Part shown: positions 1 through 13,258 of the stretch, in pieces
How positions within the stretch are numbered: position 1 is the stretch's first letter
Layout of the letters: the number at the start of each line of letters is the position of its first letter
NCBI GenBank assembly: GCA_022747635.1
Contig: JAKTNV010000001.1
Span: forward strand, 19,711,072-19,775,071
Origin: Hetaerina americana
Taxonomy: Eukaryota > Arthropoda > Insecta > Odonata > Calopterygidae
Direction: 5' to 3'
DNA: 64,000 bases
The notes under the pieces: model-generated
What the model was told of the DNA's origin: nothing
What the model saw: the letters and a program-made list of their open reading frames with translations, nothing else
Database searches by the model: none
Translations under genes and position numbers: made by a program

Positions 1-1296
1 GTGTTTCCAAAAGTGCGAAACCTTTGTATGCGCTATTACTCTCGATTTGTTCATGCGCTAATCAAATAACCTCCAAGCGCCAACCACCTCCGAACGCTTC
101 TGTAATTGCCTTGGTTTTTCCCTAGACGATTGCCAAAGCGTTCGGAGTTGGACGGTATCCTTTGCGAATGAACGTTTCTGTTTCGGATGACTGACTGACT
201 ACAAAAAGAACAAATGACGATTTTTTCTGGCGAAGCACCCCAAGACATTAGATGCCCCGTCGAAATGTAATTAAAGGGACGCATTTGGTTGGTCCAACCA
301 GCTGGTACGAGGATGACGAGCGGAGTTGTATCAGCGAGAAAGACCCAATCTCGCGCCATATATTGTTCCTAGCAGTCCTTTCGAGTCGAATGAAATGGCA
401 TTCCCCCTGCTGAACGTTGGTGTTAGCAGATGTCTGACACATGAATTGTACGAGTTAATGTTTCCTACCGCAGTTTCGCGATATCGATTGAGTTGCTTAG
501 CTGACAATCCAAGTTTGGCCAGAATTAGCCTGTAAATGTTGTAGGAGGATACTTAAACGGAGTTGTGAATTGTGTTCGAGAGTTGATGGAAACAACAGCT
601 TCAATTAATACACACTTTTACTTCTATTAGTTTTAACTTAACCTTCGTCATAAAAACGATATTGTTTCTAAGGTGACTTTATTACCATACTTATTTTCTC
701 CAAATATTGAGCATTTTTGTAAAACTATGAGTCAGATTAATACTTAGCGCTATAAAAGAGAGACTATTCTCATTTCAATTATATTTTCAACCATTAATCT
801 ATCTCCTTTCCTGTGTAATATGTAGTAAATCTCTCGACGTAAACCGGGGATTCCAGGTTTTAATAACGATCTATGAAATCAACAAGAGTTTTTCGATTCC
901 TGACCGTTCAAAAAAAGTTTAGACAGGCTCTATCGAATTAGCAAATCATGTTTCATTCCTAAAAGTTCTCTTTTGTGATTTGTGTACATTCTATAATCAA
1001 GTTTTTATGCGTTGCTAGAAAAATGAGGTTCAAGAAAATCTCACGCAATTAAGTAACTCTTTCACACTGATTTTCTTGCCGAGCACTCCGACCTTTAAAG
1101 CATTGCGCCCCTTTTGCTAATAACCGACGAATTCAAGTCATTTGGTGGACAAATCGGTGAAATGGATTAATTACAGCAAAAATAGTAAGAAAAAGTGTTT
1201 ATTACATTTACAACGGGTAGGTCCTCCTATAGAAATGACTAGATAAAATTTGAAGTGTATCTGCAGCTTTTCAGATTTCGGCTAGATCCATCTTGA
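1..1296. other. Intergenic or intronic DNA, no gene recognised
   Basis: Ordinary AT-rich sequence with somewhat higher GC in the first 550 bases. The short open frames do not resemble any family I know and overlap on both strands, as chance frames do. A TATAAAAG string near 752 has no supporting promoter context. Confidence 0.5.
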
Positions 1297-1342
1297 AAGA
1301 CTACATTAGTTCCACGCTTTCGCGTGGAACTAATGTACTCTT
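1297..1342. repeat. Strong hairpin (16-bp perfect stem, 4-base loop)
   Basis: Bases 1302-1317 are the exact reverse complement of 1322-1337, with loop TTTC. After one mismatch the pairing resumes for four more pairs, reaching 1297 and 1342. No U-run or transposon coding sequence lies beside it. Confidence 0.85.
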
Positions 1343-1534
1343 CTAAGTTTCGCGAATAAATGTGATTTACTACACATATTTTAGTTGTTTTATTGCATTT
1401 TATGATATGAAATGTTGGTAAATATTGTACCAACCGAACATTTAATGTTTTAGGTGTAAATCTGTAATAATTGGGAATTAATTTTCGTTTAACGTAGTTC
1501 TGTCACCCAGATACCCTAATAATTCTCCTGTGAG

Positions 1535-1720
1535 CGGAAGATAGAGAAGTAATGAGTGCAGTCATTACTTCTATATCTTCCGATTAAGACAGTAGCAGAA
1601 TTCCGTCGAAATGATCAAGAAATAACGTGTGAGTGATCTTTTTATGTGTTTCTATATTGTTTGTTGCTGTCCAATTTATTATTCAACACTTCCGTGTTAC
1701 GTCGACAAAATCATCTGTCA
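1535..1720 (+). repeat. Terminal-repeat module A, copy 1 (hammerhead-like core)
   Basis: One of several copies of a roughly 150-base module, here reading on the plus strand and ending in a TA tract. It starts with a 21-base inverted repeat (1535-1555 with 1562-1582, one mismatch, loop GTGCAG). The core at 1580-1611 has GATTA in place of GATGA and a broken stem, then GAAA, followed by the shared GTGTGAGTGATC tail and a TTGTTTGTTGCTGTCC stretch. Related copies lie near 5.3, 18.7, 22.4 and 45.7 kb. I infer a Penelope-like element terminal repeat because a truncated copy abuts the Penelope-like coding remnant at 22.4 kb. Confidence 0.6.
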
Positions 1721-1722
1721 TC

Positions 1723-1800
1723 TATATATATTTATATATATATATACTATATATATATATATAATATATATAAATATATATATATATATATAATATGTAT
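1723..1800. repeat. (TA)n microsatellite, interrupted
   Basis: Alternating TA with a few interruptions, directly after module A copy 1. Confidence 0.95.
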
Positions 1801-2269
1801 AAATTTATATATTTATATGCATGTGTGTGTTTGTGTGTATTGCCATGTGAAATGAGGGGACGTCTAGGTTTGTTCAGCTGTCTAATGGCCTGCACCTATT
1901 TCTTATTTCTCCCCCTCTCACAGCCACCCCGAACCATCTTTACTTTTTTCGTTTCTCCGAGTCCTTGGTATCTCAAGCCTACTCGCCGTCCGTTTGCCTC
2001 ACCGTCTTCAAGTGAAGTCGTCCTGGTCCTCGGGGCGTGGCCCTCTAGTTTTTGTGCCACATTTTCCGCCGTATTGATCTCGGATTCGGCCAAAAAAAAT
2101 GTCGCAAATTGGAATGAGTAAAAAGAGTAGAAACGGATTTATAAGGAACCGCCTTGGTAGTCGAGAAGGACACGGAAACGAATTCTAGGAGATGTGTATG
2201 TAAATATGCGTGTGTATATATTATATACATTTTTATACTCACACAAACACACACATATATATTTATATA

Positions 2270-2715
2270 TAAGCCTATACAGTCAAAAACATGAGAGGTG
2301 GAGAACGTGTAATCGAGCAGATCACAATTGTAAAAATTGTTCCTTAACCGGAATTTGAACCACGGATCTTTCAACTAGCCGGGGCCGATGTTCTAACCAC
2401 TTGAGCTGTCGAGGACACGTAATTTAAACTGAAATCTGCGGGGGCTTATGCAAACAAGAGCCCCAATTTTTTGGGCCAGGAGATGGCGATAGGGCTGTTT
2501 CACCCACCAAAGGAGAAATGAACTAGGACCCAAGAGGAGAAGGACAGTAAGGAAGGCAATCATTAAGTGTCTTTAAGGTCGCTGCTCGGTTTGGTCTTCC
2601 TCACCTCACCTGTGTTTGTATTTTATGTGAGATCTTATCCCTTTTCCCAATATCCATGTCAATGTGAATGAATATTTGTTCACCATTTGGCGAGTTTTAG
2701 TGTTTGAATGTACAT
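2270..2715 (-). repeat. tRNA-like repeat, family D, diverged copy
   Basis: On the minus strand the segment has a B-box-like GTGGTTCAAATTCC (2350-2363) and an A-box-like CAGCTCAAGTGG (2397-2408). These are in the order and spacing of a tRNA-type RNA polymerase III promoter. The right flank (about 2590-2715) matches the right arm of the better preserved copy at 5520-5860, including a TTTGTTCACC..TTGGCG block. This is a diverged, probably inactive, tRNA-derived repeat and not a tRNA gene, because the cloverleaf arms are not conserved. Confidence 0.5.
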
Positions 2716-2745
2716 ACATGTGTGCCTGTATTTGTGTGTATATAT

Positions 2746-5050
<2,305 letters not shown>

Positions 5051-5106
5051 TTCTATGACAGCAAAAAAGTAAACAAATTACATACATACAAACAAACACT
5101 CTCCTT

Positions 5107-5115
5107 TATATATAT

Positions 5116-5209
<94 letters not shown>

Positions 5210-5213
5210 TATA
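5107..5213. repeat. (TA)n microsatellite
   Basis: About 105 bases of TA with two GATA interruptions, between the degraded Helitron and module A copy 2. Confidence 0.95.
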
Positions 5214-5217
5214 TATA

Positions 5218-5321
5218 ACAAACTTTGACAGCAACAAACAATATAAGAACACATACAAAGATCACTCACACGTTATTTCTTGATCATTTCGACGGAATTC
5301 AGCTCCATCTTCATCGGAAGA

Positions 5322-5326
<5 letters not shown>
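5218..5326 (-). repeat. Terminal-repeat module A, copy 2
   Basis: This minus-strand copy has a well preserved core. GATGA, a GATGGA/TCCGTC stem and GAAA lie within 5287-5317, followed on the minus strand by the GTGTGAGTGATC tail and the GTTGCTGTC stretch. TA tracts flank it on both sides. Confidence 0.6.

Positions 5327-5370
<44 letters not shown>
5325..5370. repeat. (TA)n microsatellite
   Basis: About 45 bases of pure TA between modules A and B. Confidence 0.95.
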
Positions 5371-5372
<2 letters not shown>

Positions 5373-5513
5373 ACAAATGAAGGTTTTTAGAATATAGAGA
5401 CACAAAGAAAGGACACTCACAATTTGTTATTTGACGTTTCGACAGCTCGGCTGCCGTCTTCAGATTATGTGCGTCGCCGAAGAGCGTTCCATTTCGAAGA
5501 TATATATATATAC
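5370..5513 (-). repeat. Terminal-repeat module B, copy 1 (hammerhead-like core)
   Basis: A repeat with a different sequence from module A but the same architecture, read on the minus strand. CTGAAGA, one base, a GGCAGC/GCTGTC stem with CGA loop, and GAAA lie at 5432-5463. A TGTGAGTGTCC tail follows about 15 bases later. The other end carries CTTCGGCGACGC and a TTCGAAATGGAACG string. A second, rearranged copy is at 28540-28650. By analogy with module A it may be a Penelope-like terminal repeat; no coding sequence is attached. Confidence 0.5.
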
Positions 5514-5519
5514 ACACAA

Positions 5520-5870
5520 ACACATTCAAACGCGAAACCCCGCCAAAAGGCGAACAAAGACTCATTTACATAGAAACACATAAAAGGAAAAGGGATAGGA
5601 ACACACATAAAGGACAAACACAGGAGAAGTGGGGCAGGCGGGATCAGGCAGATCACGAATGTAAAAATATTTCCTAGACCGGGACTGGAACTCCGGATCT
5701 TTCCACTTGCCGGGCGGAGGCTCTTAACCACTTGAGCTATACAGACTTAATCCATGAGCTGACCACTTGATCTGCTTGATTCCGCCTTCCCCACTTCTCC
5801 TGTGTTTGTCCTTAATGTGTGTTCCTATTCCTTTTCCCTCTATGTGTCTCTATGTAAATGAGTATACATA
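5520..5870 (-). repeat. Foldback element with internal tRNA-like promoter (family D)
   Basis: Arms 5563-5655 and 5768-5860 are 93-base inverted repeats with only a handful of mismatches. Between them on the minus strand lie an A box-like TAGCTCAAGTGG (5728-5739) and a B box-like GAGTTCCAGTCC (5683-5694). The left arm continues outward to about 5520, but the right arm is cut by a TA-rich stretch at 5861. The element could be a tRNA-derived SINE caught in an inverted duplication or a non-autonomous element with terminal inverted repeats. It shows no protein coding capacity. Confidence 0.65.
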
Positions 5871-5880
5871 TACATATATA

Positions 5881-6633
5881 CGAGGGTCATCCGGAAAGTA
5901 GTACCCGTTCGTAAAATAAAGACACAAAAGTAAATATTAACAAACATAAAAAATTTTATTTGAAAGAGGATACTTTAAACTACTTCTCAACATAATCTCC
6001 AAGCAAATTAAGGCATTTGTCATAACGTGTGACAAGTTTCTGTATTCCTGCTGCATAGTCCTTCGCCGCCAGCTCATTGAGATACGCGAGGGACCCATCT
6101 TGCACAAATTTTTGCATAATGCAGATGGTGTTTAACAATTTCATGAACAATTGTTCGAGAAACATTGGGAAAATGCTCACAGATGTCATCAATTGTGACG
6201 CGCCGATCGTTCCTCACGAATTCGTCAACTGAGCTCACCAGTTGGTCTGTAATGACAGACGGTCTCCCCGAACGCTCATCGTCGTGTATGTTCCCCCTCC
6301 CCATGTTGAAGTTGCGACACCACCGCCGAACAGACGACTCGTCCATTACATTGTCTCCATACACCTCCTTTAATTGGCGATGAATATCACATGGGCGAAC
6401 GTTTCTTGCATTGAGGAATTTAATCACTGCCCTCACTTCACAACTGGCGGCGTTCTCAATTTTTTTAAACATTGTAAACAATCACAGAAACAACACAGGC
6501 AATGCTAGCGTCACGCAACTTGGCTCAGAGAAGGCAGACAAGCCACTGAAGCTATCTGACCTCGTCCAGCGGCTACTCGCGTCGTCAGCACTTCATGCGG
6601 CACGAACGGGTACTACTTTCCGGATGACCCTCG
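5881..6633 (-). mobile_element. Mariner-1, internally deleted, perfect 31-bp TIRs
   Basis: Bases 5881-5911 and 6603-6633 are perfect 31-bp terminal inverted repeats beginning CGAGGGTCATCCGG. TA lies on each side, as expected for the duplicated TA target of mariner elements. At 753 bp the copy is a little over half the usual 1.3 kb. The missing part is the middle of the transposase gene. Perfect ends on a non-coding copy suggest recent mobilisation by a transposase supplied from elsewhere (inference). Confidence 0.92.
5980..6481 (-). pseudogene. Mariner transposase, N and C termini only
   Basis: The first part (6074-6481, minus, 135 residues) is the paired helix-turn-helix DNA-binding region of a mariner transposase. 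It includes RRWCRNFNMGR and a DDERSGRPS linker, then HTH2 up to IVHEIVKHHLHYAKICARWVP. The reading then shifts frame into the end of a C-terminal tail, LAAKDYAAGIQKLV..RYDKCLNLLGDYVEK, which ends at 5980. The catalytic D,D34D domain between them is deleted, so the product could bind the ends at most and could not cut. It fills the element between the two inverted repeats. Confidence 0.88.
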
Positions 6634-6662
6634 TATATACATATATATATATATTTATATAT

Positions 6663-6777
6663 ATTGCCCACCCTACCCTGATGTGTGAATTTCACACGCC
6701 GTCGGCGTTAGTACTGCTGGGTGAATTCTACCATTACCAACCAAACCGACCTGCGGGTATTACTGTGTTTATGGCTT

Positions 6778-6780
<3 letters not shown>
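6663..6780 (+). repeat. SINE-1 family, 3' half only
   Basis: This matches the 3' body of the full SINE at 28101-28372: ACCCTGATGTGTGAA, CACACGCCGTC, TTAGTACTG, AAACCGACC and ATTACTGTGTTTATGG. It lacks the tRNA-like head and runs directly into a long TA tract. Confidence 0.75.
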
Positions 6781-8530
<1,750 letters not shown>

Positions 8531-8534
8531 CCCA

Positions 8535-8925
8535 CCCACTTCTGAATGCTCCCAAAGAAGATTAGAGACAATGGAATAGTGATACTTCCGAAGACTCATG
8601 ATAATAAACTGGACAGATGGAATAACAAATGAAGATGCCCTTTGAAGAGTCGGTGAAGAGAGATGCCAATGAAGCACACTTAAACAAGAAGGATAGGGAA
8701 GCTCATTGAACACATCCTGAGACACGACAGCCTAATGAAGATAACACTTGAAGGAAATATTGAGGGTATTAACTAGAAAGGAAGATTTAGGACGGGCCAT
8801 AAAAAGAAGGCATGATGGAAAATGTCGGTTCAAGGAGCTGTGAGGGAATGGAGAGACTGACATGGAACAGGATGTAGATACAGGAGAAGTACCACAAACC
8901 AACCCTTCGATTGATGCATATATGT
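8535..8925 (+). pseudogene. LINE reverse-transcriptase C-terminal relic
   Basis: Read on the plus strand, interrupted by stops and frame changes, the segment gives RIGKLIEHILRHDSLMKITL followed by EGNIEG and basic residues. This matches the C-terminal domain found downstream of the RT in many RTE/CR1-like LINEs (pattern IGHILRHDSL..IIEG.VEGKRGRGRPR). Upstream words resemble the ..WTDGITNEDAL.. segment of the same domain. It is on the opposite strand to the other LINEs in the window and looks like a different, older family. No endonuclease or RT core is attached. Confidence 0.65.
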
Positions 8926-8980
8926 ATGTTTACGCAAGCCTATCGTAAAGACACAACTATTATTTCATTCATTCATTTGA

Positions 8981-8981
<1 letters not shown>

Positions 8982-9042
<61 letters not shown>

Positions 9043-9051
9043 GTTCATGTA
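8982..9051. repeat. (TA)n microsatellite
   Basis: About 65 bases of TA with one GTA interruption. Confidence 0.95.
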
Positions 9052-9171
9052 TATACAGGTATATGCAAGCTAGAACACAAAAACGCGTAATGATGGTGTG
9101 AGTTGTGAATTACTCTCATTCTCTCAGCTTCTCACAACTATTTACAATTGCTCGTGACGTCTAAGAGTCGT

Positions 9172-9202
9172 AAGAGTCGTATGACAGGGTCATACGACTC
9201 TT
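9172..9202. repeat. Perfect 14-bp hairpin with 3-base loop
   Basis: AAGAGTCGTATGAC (9172-9185), loop AGG, then its exact reverse complement (9189-9202). AAGAGTCGT is also repeated directly upstream (9163-9171). Confidence 0.85.
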
Positions 9203-9409
9203 CAGCTATGCATTCCGATCTTCTGTATTCATAACCATGGTCGGATCAATTTGTATATTCTTCATGTGCTCGCAAATACACGGTTATTCACGAGGAATGT
9301 TGATTCTACGAGTTTCCAAGTTCCATTTCGCTCTTCTTCATTCTATGTTTTTTATCACCTAGTAAAATGTTGAAAAATCATTTTGGATCGACAAAAAACG
9401 TTCCGGTAT

Positions 9410-10870
9410 GATTTATTTATTCTTACACCCTTCAAGCCACCGCTACGGTGTGTGGTTGGGGGTGAATACACACCAGAATCATTTTTACCCAAACTAGACC
9501 CTACCACGGTCGGATAATGTTATTCCATATTGTTCGTGGAAAAAATGTCATCTTAAGTCTATATTTTTTCTACACCTAATCTCTCTAATTTTAGTTAGAT
9601 GATCTCTCCTACCGTAGTACGATGGGGGTAAAATACATTTTCAACATCACTACTGGACGCCCTCCTAATTTATGCAAGAGCTTCAATCTGTAATTTAACC
9701 TTCACTCCGTTAGTGATTCCCAGCGTAGCCTGTATATTTTGGATTCGATACTAAGTTTATCATAACGAGGTTTTAAAAATCTAGCTCCTCTACGCTGCAC
9801 GCGATCCAATTCGGCAATCAATTCAACTTTGTGAGGATCCTATATACTAGCAGCATATTCTAAATGAGGCCTATCCAACGATAGACCAACGTTTCTATAT
9901 GACCTTGTCATTACATTTACCTGGTACTTTTCGAATAAAACCTAATTTTTGTCAGCTTGTCGACATATTCCCCCTATGTGTTTCACCCAGGAGATATCGT
10001 GAGTGAGGGTAACGCCTAGATATTTAATTGAGTCTACACATCCCATTTCGGTATTCCCAATGCAGTAGGTGTTCGGGTGGGAATTTCTCTTTTTCCAAAA
10101 ATTTATGACTCCACATTTTTTAAGTTTATTTCTAATTGCCAAGTGTCACACCAGCAATGTACAGCATTAAGGTCATCTGAAAAAGCTGCTGTGTCCCCAG
10201 GATTACAGATATCACGGTAAACCACTGCATTGTCGGCAAATAAACGTATCTTATTAGTAACTGCTGAGTAGTTGTCGTTAGCCTAAAGTTGGAATAAAAG
10301 GGGTCCGATAACACTTCTCTGGGGAACACCTGAAGTAAATTCTACTGAATTTGAGCAAAATCCATCTGTTCAACATCAATCAAACTCCTTGTGCCCGACC
10401 ATTCAAAAAGTCTTTAATCCAACCTTACAAGTTTTTATCTGTACCATAGCTTTGTGAGTAGTTTACTCTGAGGTACGTTGTCGAAGGTTGACGAAAAATC
10501 GCGTTGCTCACAAGTTATCTCGCAGGATCTACATTTTCGGAAACCGTGCTGATTTTTCATCACTAATTCCTGATTATTTAGGTGTCTCACGATTGAACTA
10601 ACAAATGTGTGTACCATAACCTTGTATGAAATGGATTTGAGGGAAATAGGTCTGTAATTTCTCGGTTCCTCCTTGCCTCTGTATTTAAATATTGGTGTTA
10701 CTCTAGCCGTTTTCCAATCTCTGGGAACATCGTGATCTACCAGGGTCTTTTTAAATATTATTTCTAAATACGGTGCAATTTCCGATGCTAGTGCTTAAAT
10801 ATACGAGCGGGTATTTCATTGGGCCCGGAGAATTTATTAGGCTTGATAATTTTCAGCAAATCCATAGATA
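9410..10870 (-). mobile_element. CR1/L2/Jockey-group LINE, copy 1, 5'-truncated
   Basis: A minus-strand LINE fragment running from partway through the RT gene (about 10870) to a 3' untranslated region near 9410. The 3' region recurs at 26440-27110 and twice at 59755-60660. It includes the blocks CCTACCGTAGT.CGATGGGGGTAA and GTGATTCCCAGC (plus-strand text). The endonuclease is missing, consistent with 5' truncation during target-primed reverse transcription. The clade is assigned only loosely, from the RT text. Confidence 0.8.
9942..10860 (-). pseudogene. LINE reverse transcriptase, broken (copy 1)
   Basis: Pieces in order on the minus strand are: IKPNKFSGPNEIPAR near 10800-10850; NQHGFRKCRSCE (10435-10617 frame); a degraded ..FDNVPQSKLLTKLW.. 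palm block; RLFADNAVVYRD near 10210; and GCVDSIKYLGVTLTHDISWV in the thumb region (9942-10142). The catalytic FADD reads FADN, so the second active-site aspartate is lost. Frame changes and stops separate every block, so the gene is dead. The parallel copy at 60740-61974 retains the YLGITLTHD block and reads FSDD at the catalytic site. Confidence 0.8.
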
Positions 10871-11916
10871 TGGCCTAAATAGAGAGCCTTTTGAGATATG
10901 AACATTAAATGATCGACAAAAGTTTAAATAAATTCGAATTTTGTAATAGAGATATAAAGATTTTTTCACCACATAGATAAAGAAAATACTAGCATAATTG
11001 GTGCCTCTGTGCATGTTTGGGCGAGATCAAAATGAGTTGTAGGTGTAGGTGGCCTAGTAGGTAGGTTGCCACCTACACCTCAGGTGTAGGTGGAAAACGG
11101 GCGATATAACAAGCTGTCCAAATTTGTAATAACCCAAAATAATAATAATTGCCAGTTATCTCAACGGCTAATGTATCAATCAATAGAAGTACTCTACATA
11201 TTTTAATGTTTGGTTTGGATGCTTCCCGATGACTCTTTGATTTCTGAAATACACCATATTGGAATTTGTGTTTATCTGAAAGCTATAAATCTTGTTTTGT
11301 AATCATGGATACAACAGGGAGAAAATGTAACCAAATCAATAATAATCCCTTTAGTACATCATGAAATGTGCTCTGTGTTCCAATGTATTGTCTCCTGCTT
11401 TAATATGTTTCTTAGCTTAACTACTTCTAGGGAATTTCATTACTTTTTGTGGGTAATCTTCATCCCATATCTCTAATCTTTGGCCTGTTAAGAGCCTAAT
11501 ATTAGCTTCATTCCCTTGGTTTTCTGACTTTCTACCGCTTGATTATCTATATACCTAACTGTATTATTATTAATCTCGCCTCCCTCTTTAGTTCCCATCT
11601 CAAGCCCTTCCAATGCTGCTCCTAGCATTTATGCCGAAAAGAACCTGCGAAAAGAGCCTGAAACACTGCAATACTCCCGTGTCAATCACTAACTACCAGT
11701 GTCGATTCTCCCCCCGCTACCCTGGAATGTACCTTCCGATTATATTTTAATCTTCATGTAATTGCAATCATAAATTTACATCCATTACAACCTACCACCT
11801 CCTTAGTAAAATACCATTTCTGCATGATAGACCGTTGGCAATGCATAATTTCATTTATAATATTTTGGTCACGAATGAAACTGTTTGAAAAGATACGTAC
11901 TGAGGCTACTGCCACT
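10871..11916. other. No gene recognised
   Basis: AT-rich DNA. It includes a short inverted repeat near 11045-11095 (GGTGGCCTAG / GCCACCTACACC-type text repeated around GTAGGTTGCC). No coding signal is seen. Confidence 0.45.
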
Positions 11917-12445
11917 TTAAACAAACGCGACGCCACCACCTGGCAAGACAAGGATGCGCGAATATGCAACGCCGGGCGGTGGAGACGGTGCAAGGAGGCG
12001 AAATACTTGGTATGAACAAAATAGCATCGGGGAGCGTCGCCCGTCGTCTATGGTTCCCTGCCTATACCCCCCCCCCCCCACGGATCCCTTGCCCCTTCTC
12101 AGGTCCGTCCCCTCCCCTCCCGTCGTCCGAGAGAGGGAGAGAGAGGAGAGTGTCCCAGGGAGGTTGGTTAAAAGGTGCGTCGCGGCGGGTCGGCTTCGAT
12201 GCTCCCAGATGGAGAAAGGAGAGGAGGGTGAAGGCGAAAGGGCGCCCCCGCCCTCGTCCTTCGGCGGCGGCGCCACCCGCCCGGGAGGGCGTCTTTAAGA
12301 GGTCGGTCGATGCGTCTGTGGTTGCGGAAGAAAATAATAACCTCCTGCCGGAAATTGGCGAATTCGCTTCCATTCGGTTTATTTCGATACAGCTCAGTTC
12401 CGCCCGAGGAAGTTCCTCTTCCCCGCGCGCAAAATATAACAAATT
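11917..12445. other. GC- and CpG-rich block
   Basis: About 500 bases of markedly higher GC with many CpG, a 13-base C run (12067-12079), and pyrimidine- and purine-rich halves. Several long open frames overlap on both strands, which is expected from GC richness alone, and none resembles a known protein. It could be a promoter or 5' exon of a host gene, but no splice site or TATA/Inr pair stands out. Confidence 0.35.
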
Positions 12446-12769
12446 AACTCTGCTGCCGAGGAATTTTCAAAATTTCATTGATGTGTTATAGAGATTTGTA
12501 TGGTCATTTGTCTAATTATCATGCACCTGGAGTGTGCGATAAATGTAATGTTTTAGAGTACCATACGATTTAATATCGCACTTCAATTAATCGTTGGGCT
12601 CTTTCTTAATTCTAATCGGAAATGAAAATGAAGCTAGTTTGTGCCGAAGATTACTCACCAAAAGTCAAAGGCCACTAAATTTGTACTCAAGAATGGAGGT
12701 CTACAGAAAGATTTAATATGTATTAAAATGTACAAGCATTCTTATGTAAACATGGTATATGTGGCTACA

Positions 12770-13110
12770 CCGTTCAATAATCATAGTTCATAGAGCTGCC
12801 ACTAGAGAGAGGTGCGTTTTCAATGATTAAAATGACATTGTTTAGCGTGCATTTTCAATTGTCCGTTTTCTCCGATTGCGTGGATTTAAACACCCATGCA
12901 AATATGGCGTCGATTAAGTAAGAGACATGAAATATATTATTGTGTCATGGATGTGTGTAAAATGTGCGTTCGTGGGAGTGAGTTAAAAAAGGAGGGTGAA
13001 TGACGTTAGAACGTAACAACGAATCCAAGAAACCTCGGACCTGTCGGTTTTTCCGATGACCCCTAAGGCCTTCCTACTGAAGCATTTTTTACGTTATTAT
13101 TAGGACCCGA
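12770..13110 (+). repeat. Unclassified dispersed repeat X, copy 1
   Basis: Shares an ordered series of blocks with 41745-42110: GTGGCTACACCG / ATGGCTGCACCG, GAGACATG, AAAATGTGCGTTC, ACGTC/ACGTT blocks, AA.CCTCGG and GGTTTTTCC. No terminal repeats or known domain are recognised. Confidence 0.55.
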
Positions 13111-13186
13111 AATACATTTTTAAAACGATAACTAAGCATTGAATGTGTATTGTGGATTTTGTTTTGTTTTTATATTCTATTATTTT

Positions 13187-13189
<3 letters not shown>

Positions 13190-13255
<66 letters not shown>
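13190..13255. repeat. (TA)n microsatellite
   Basis: About 65 bases of pure TA. Confidence 0.95.

Positions 13256-13258
<3 letters not shown>

Noticed and set aside
745..790. TATA-box promoter (TATAAAAG at 752)
   Set aside because: There is no initiator at the right distance, no downstream gene and no CpG context. Such strings are expected by chance in AT-rich DNA.
5682..5741. tRNA gene on the minus strand
   Set aside because: Promoter boxes only; it is enclosed in inverted repeats and repeated in diverged form at 2.35 kb.
11917..12491. Several overlapping frames of 110-175 residues
   Set aside because: They overlap on both strands in a GC-rich block and none matches a family. Base composition explains them.
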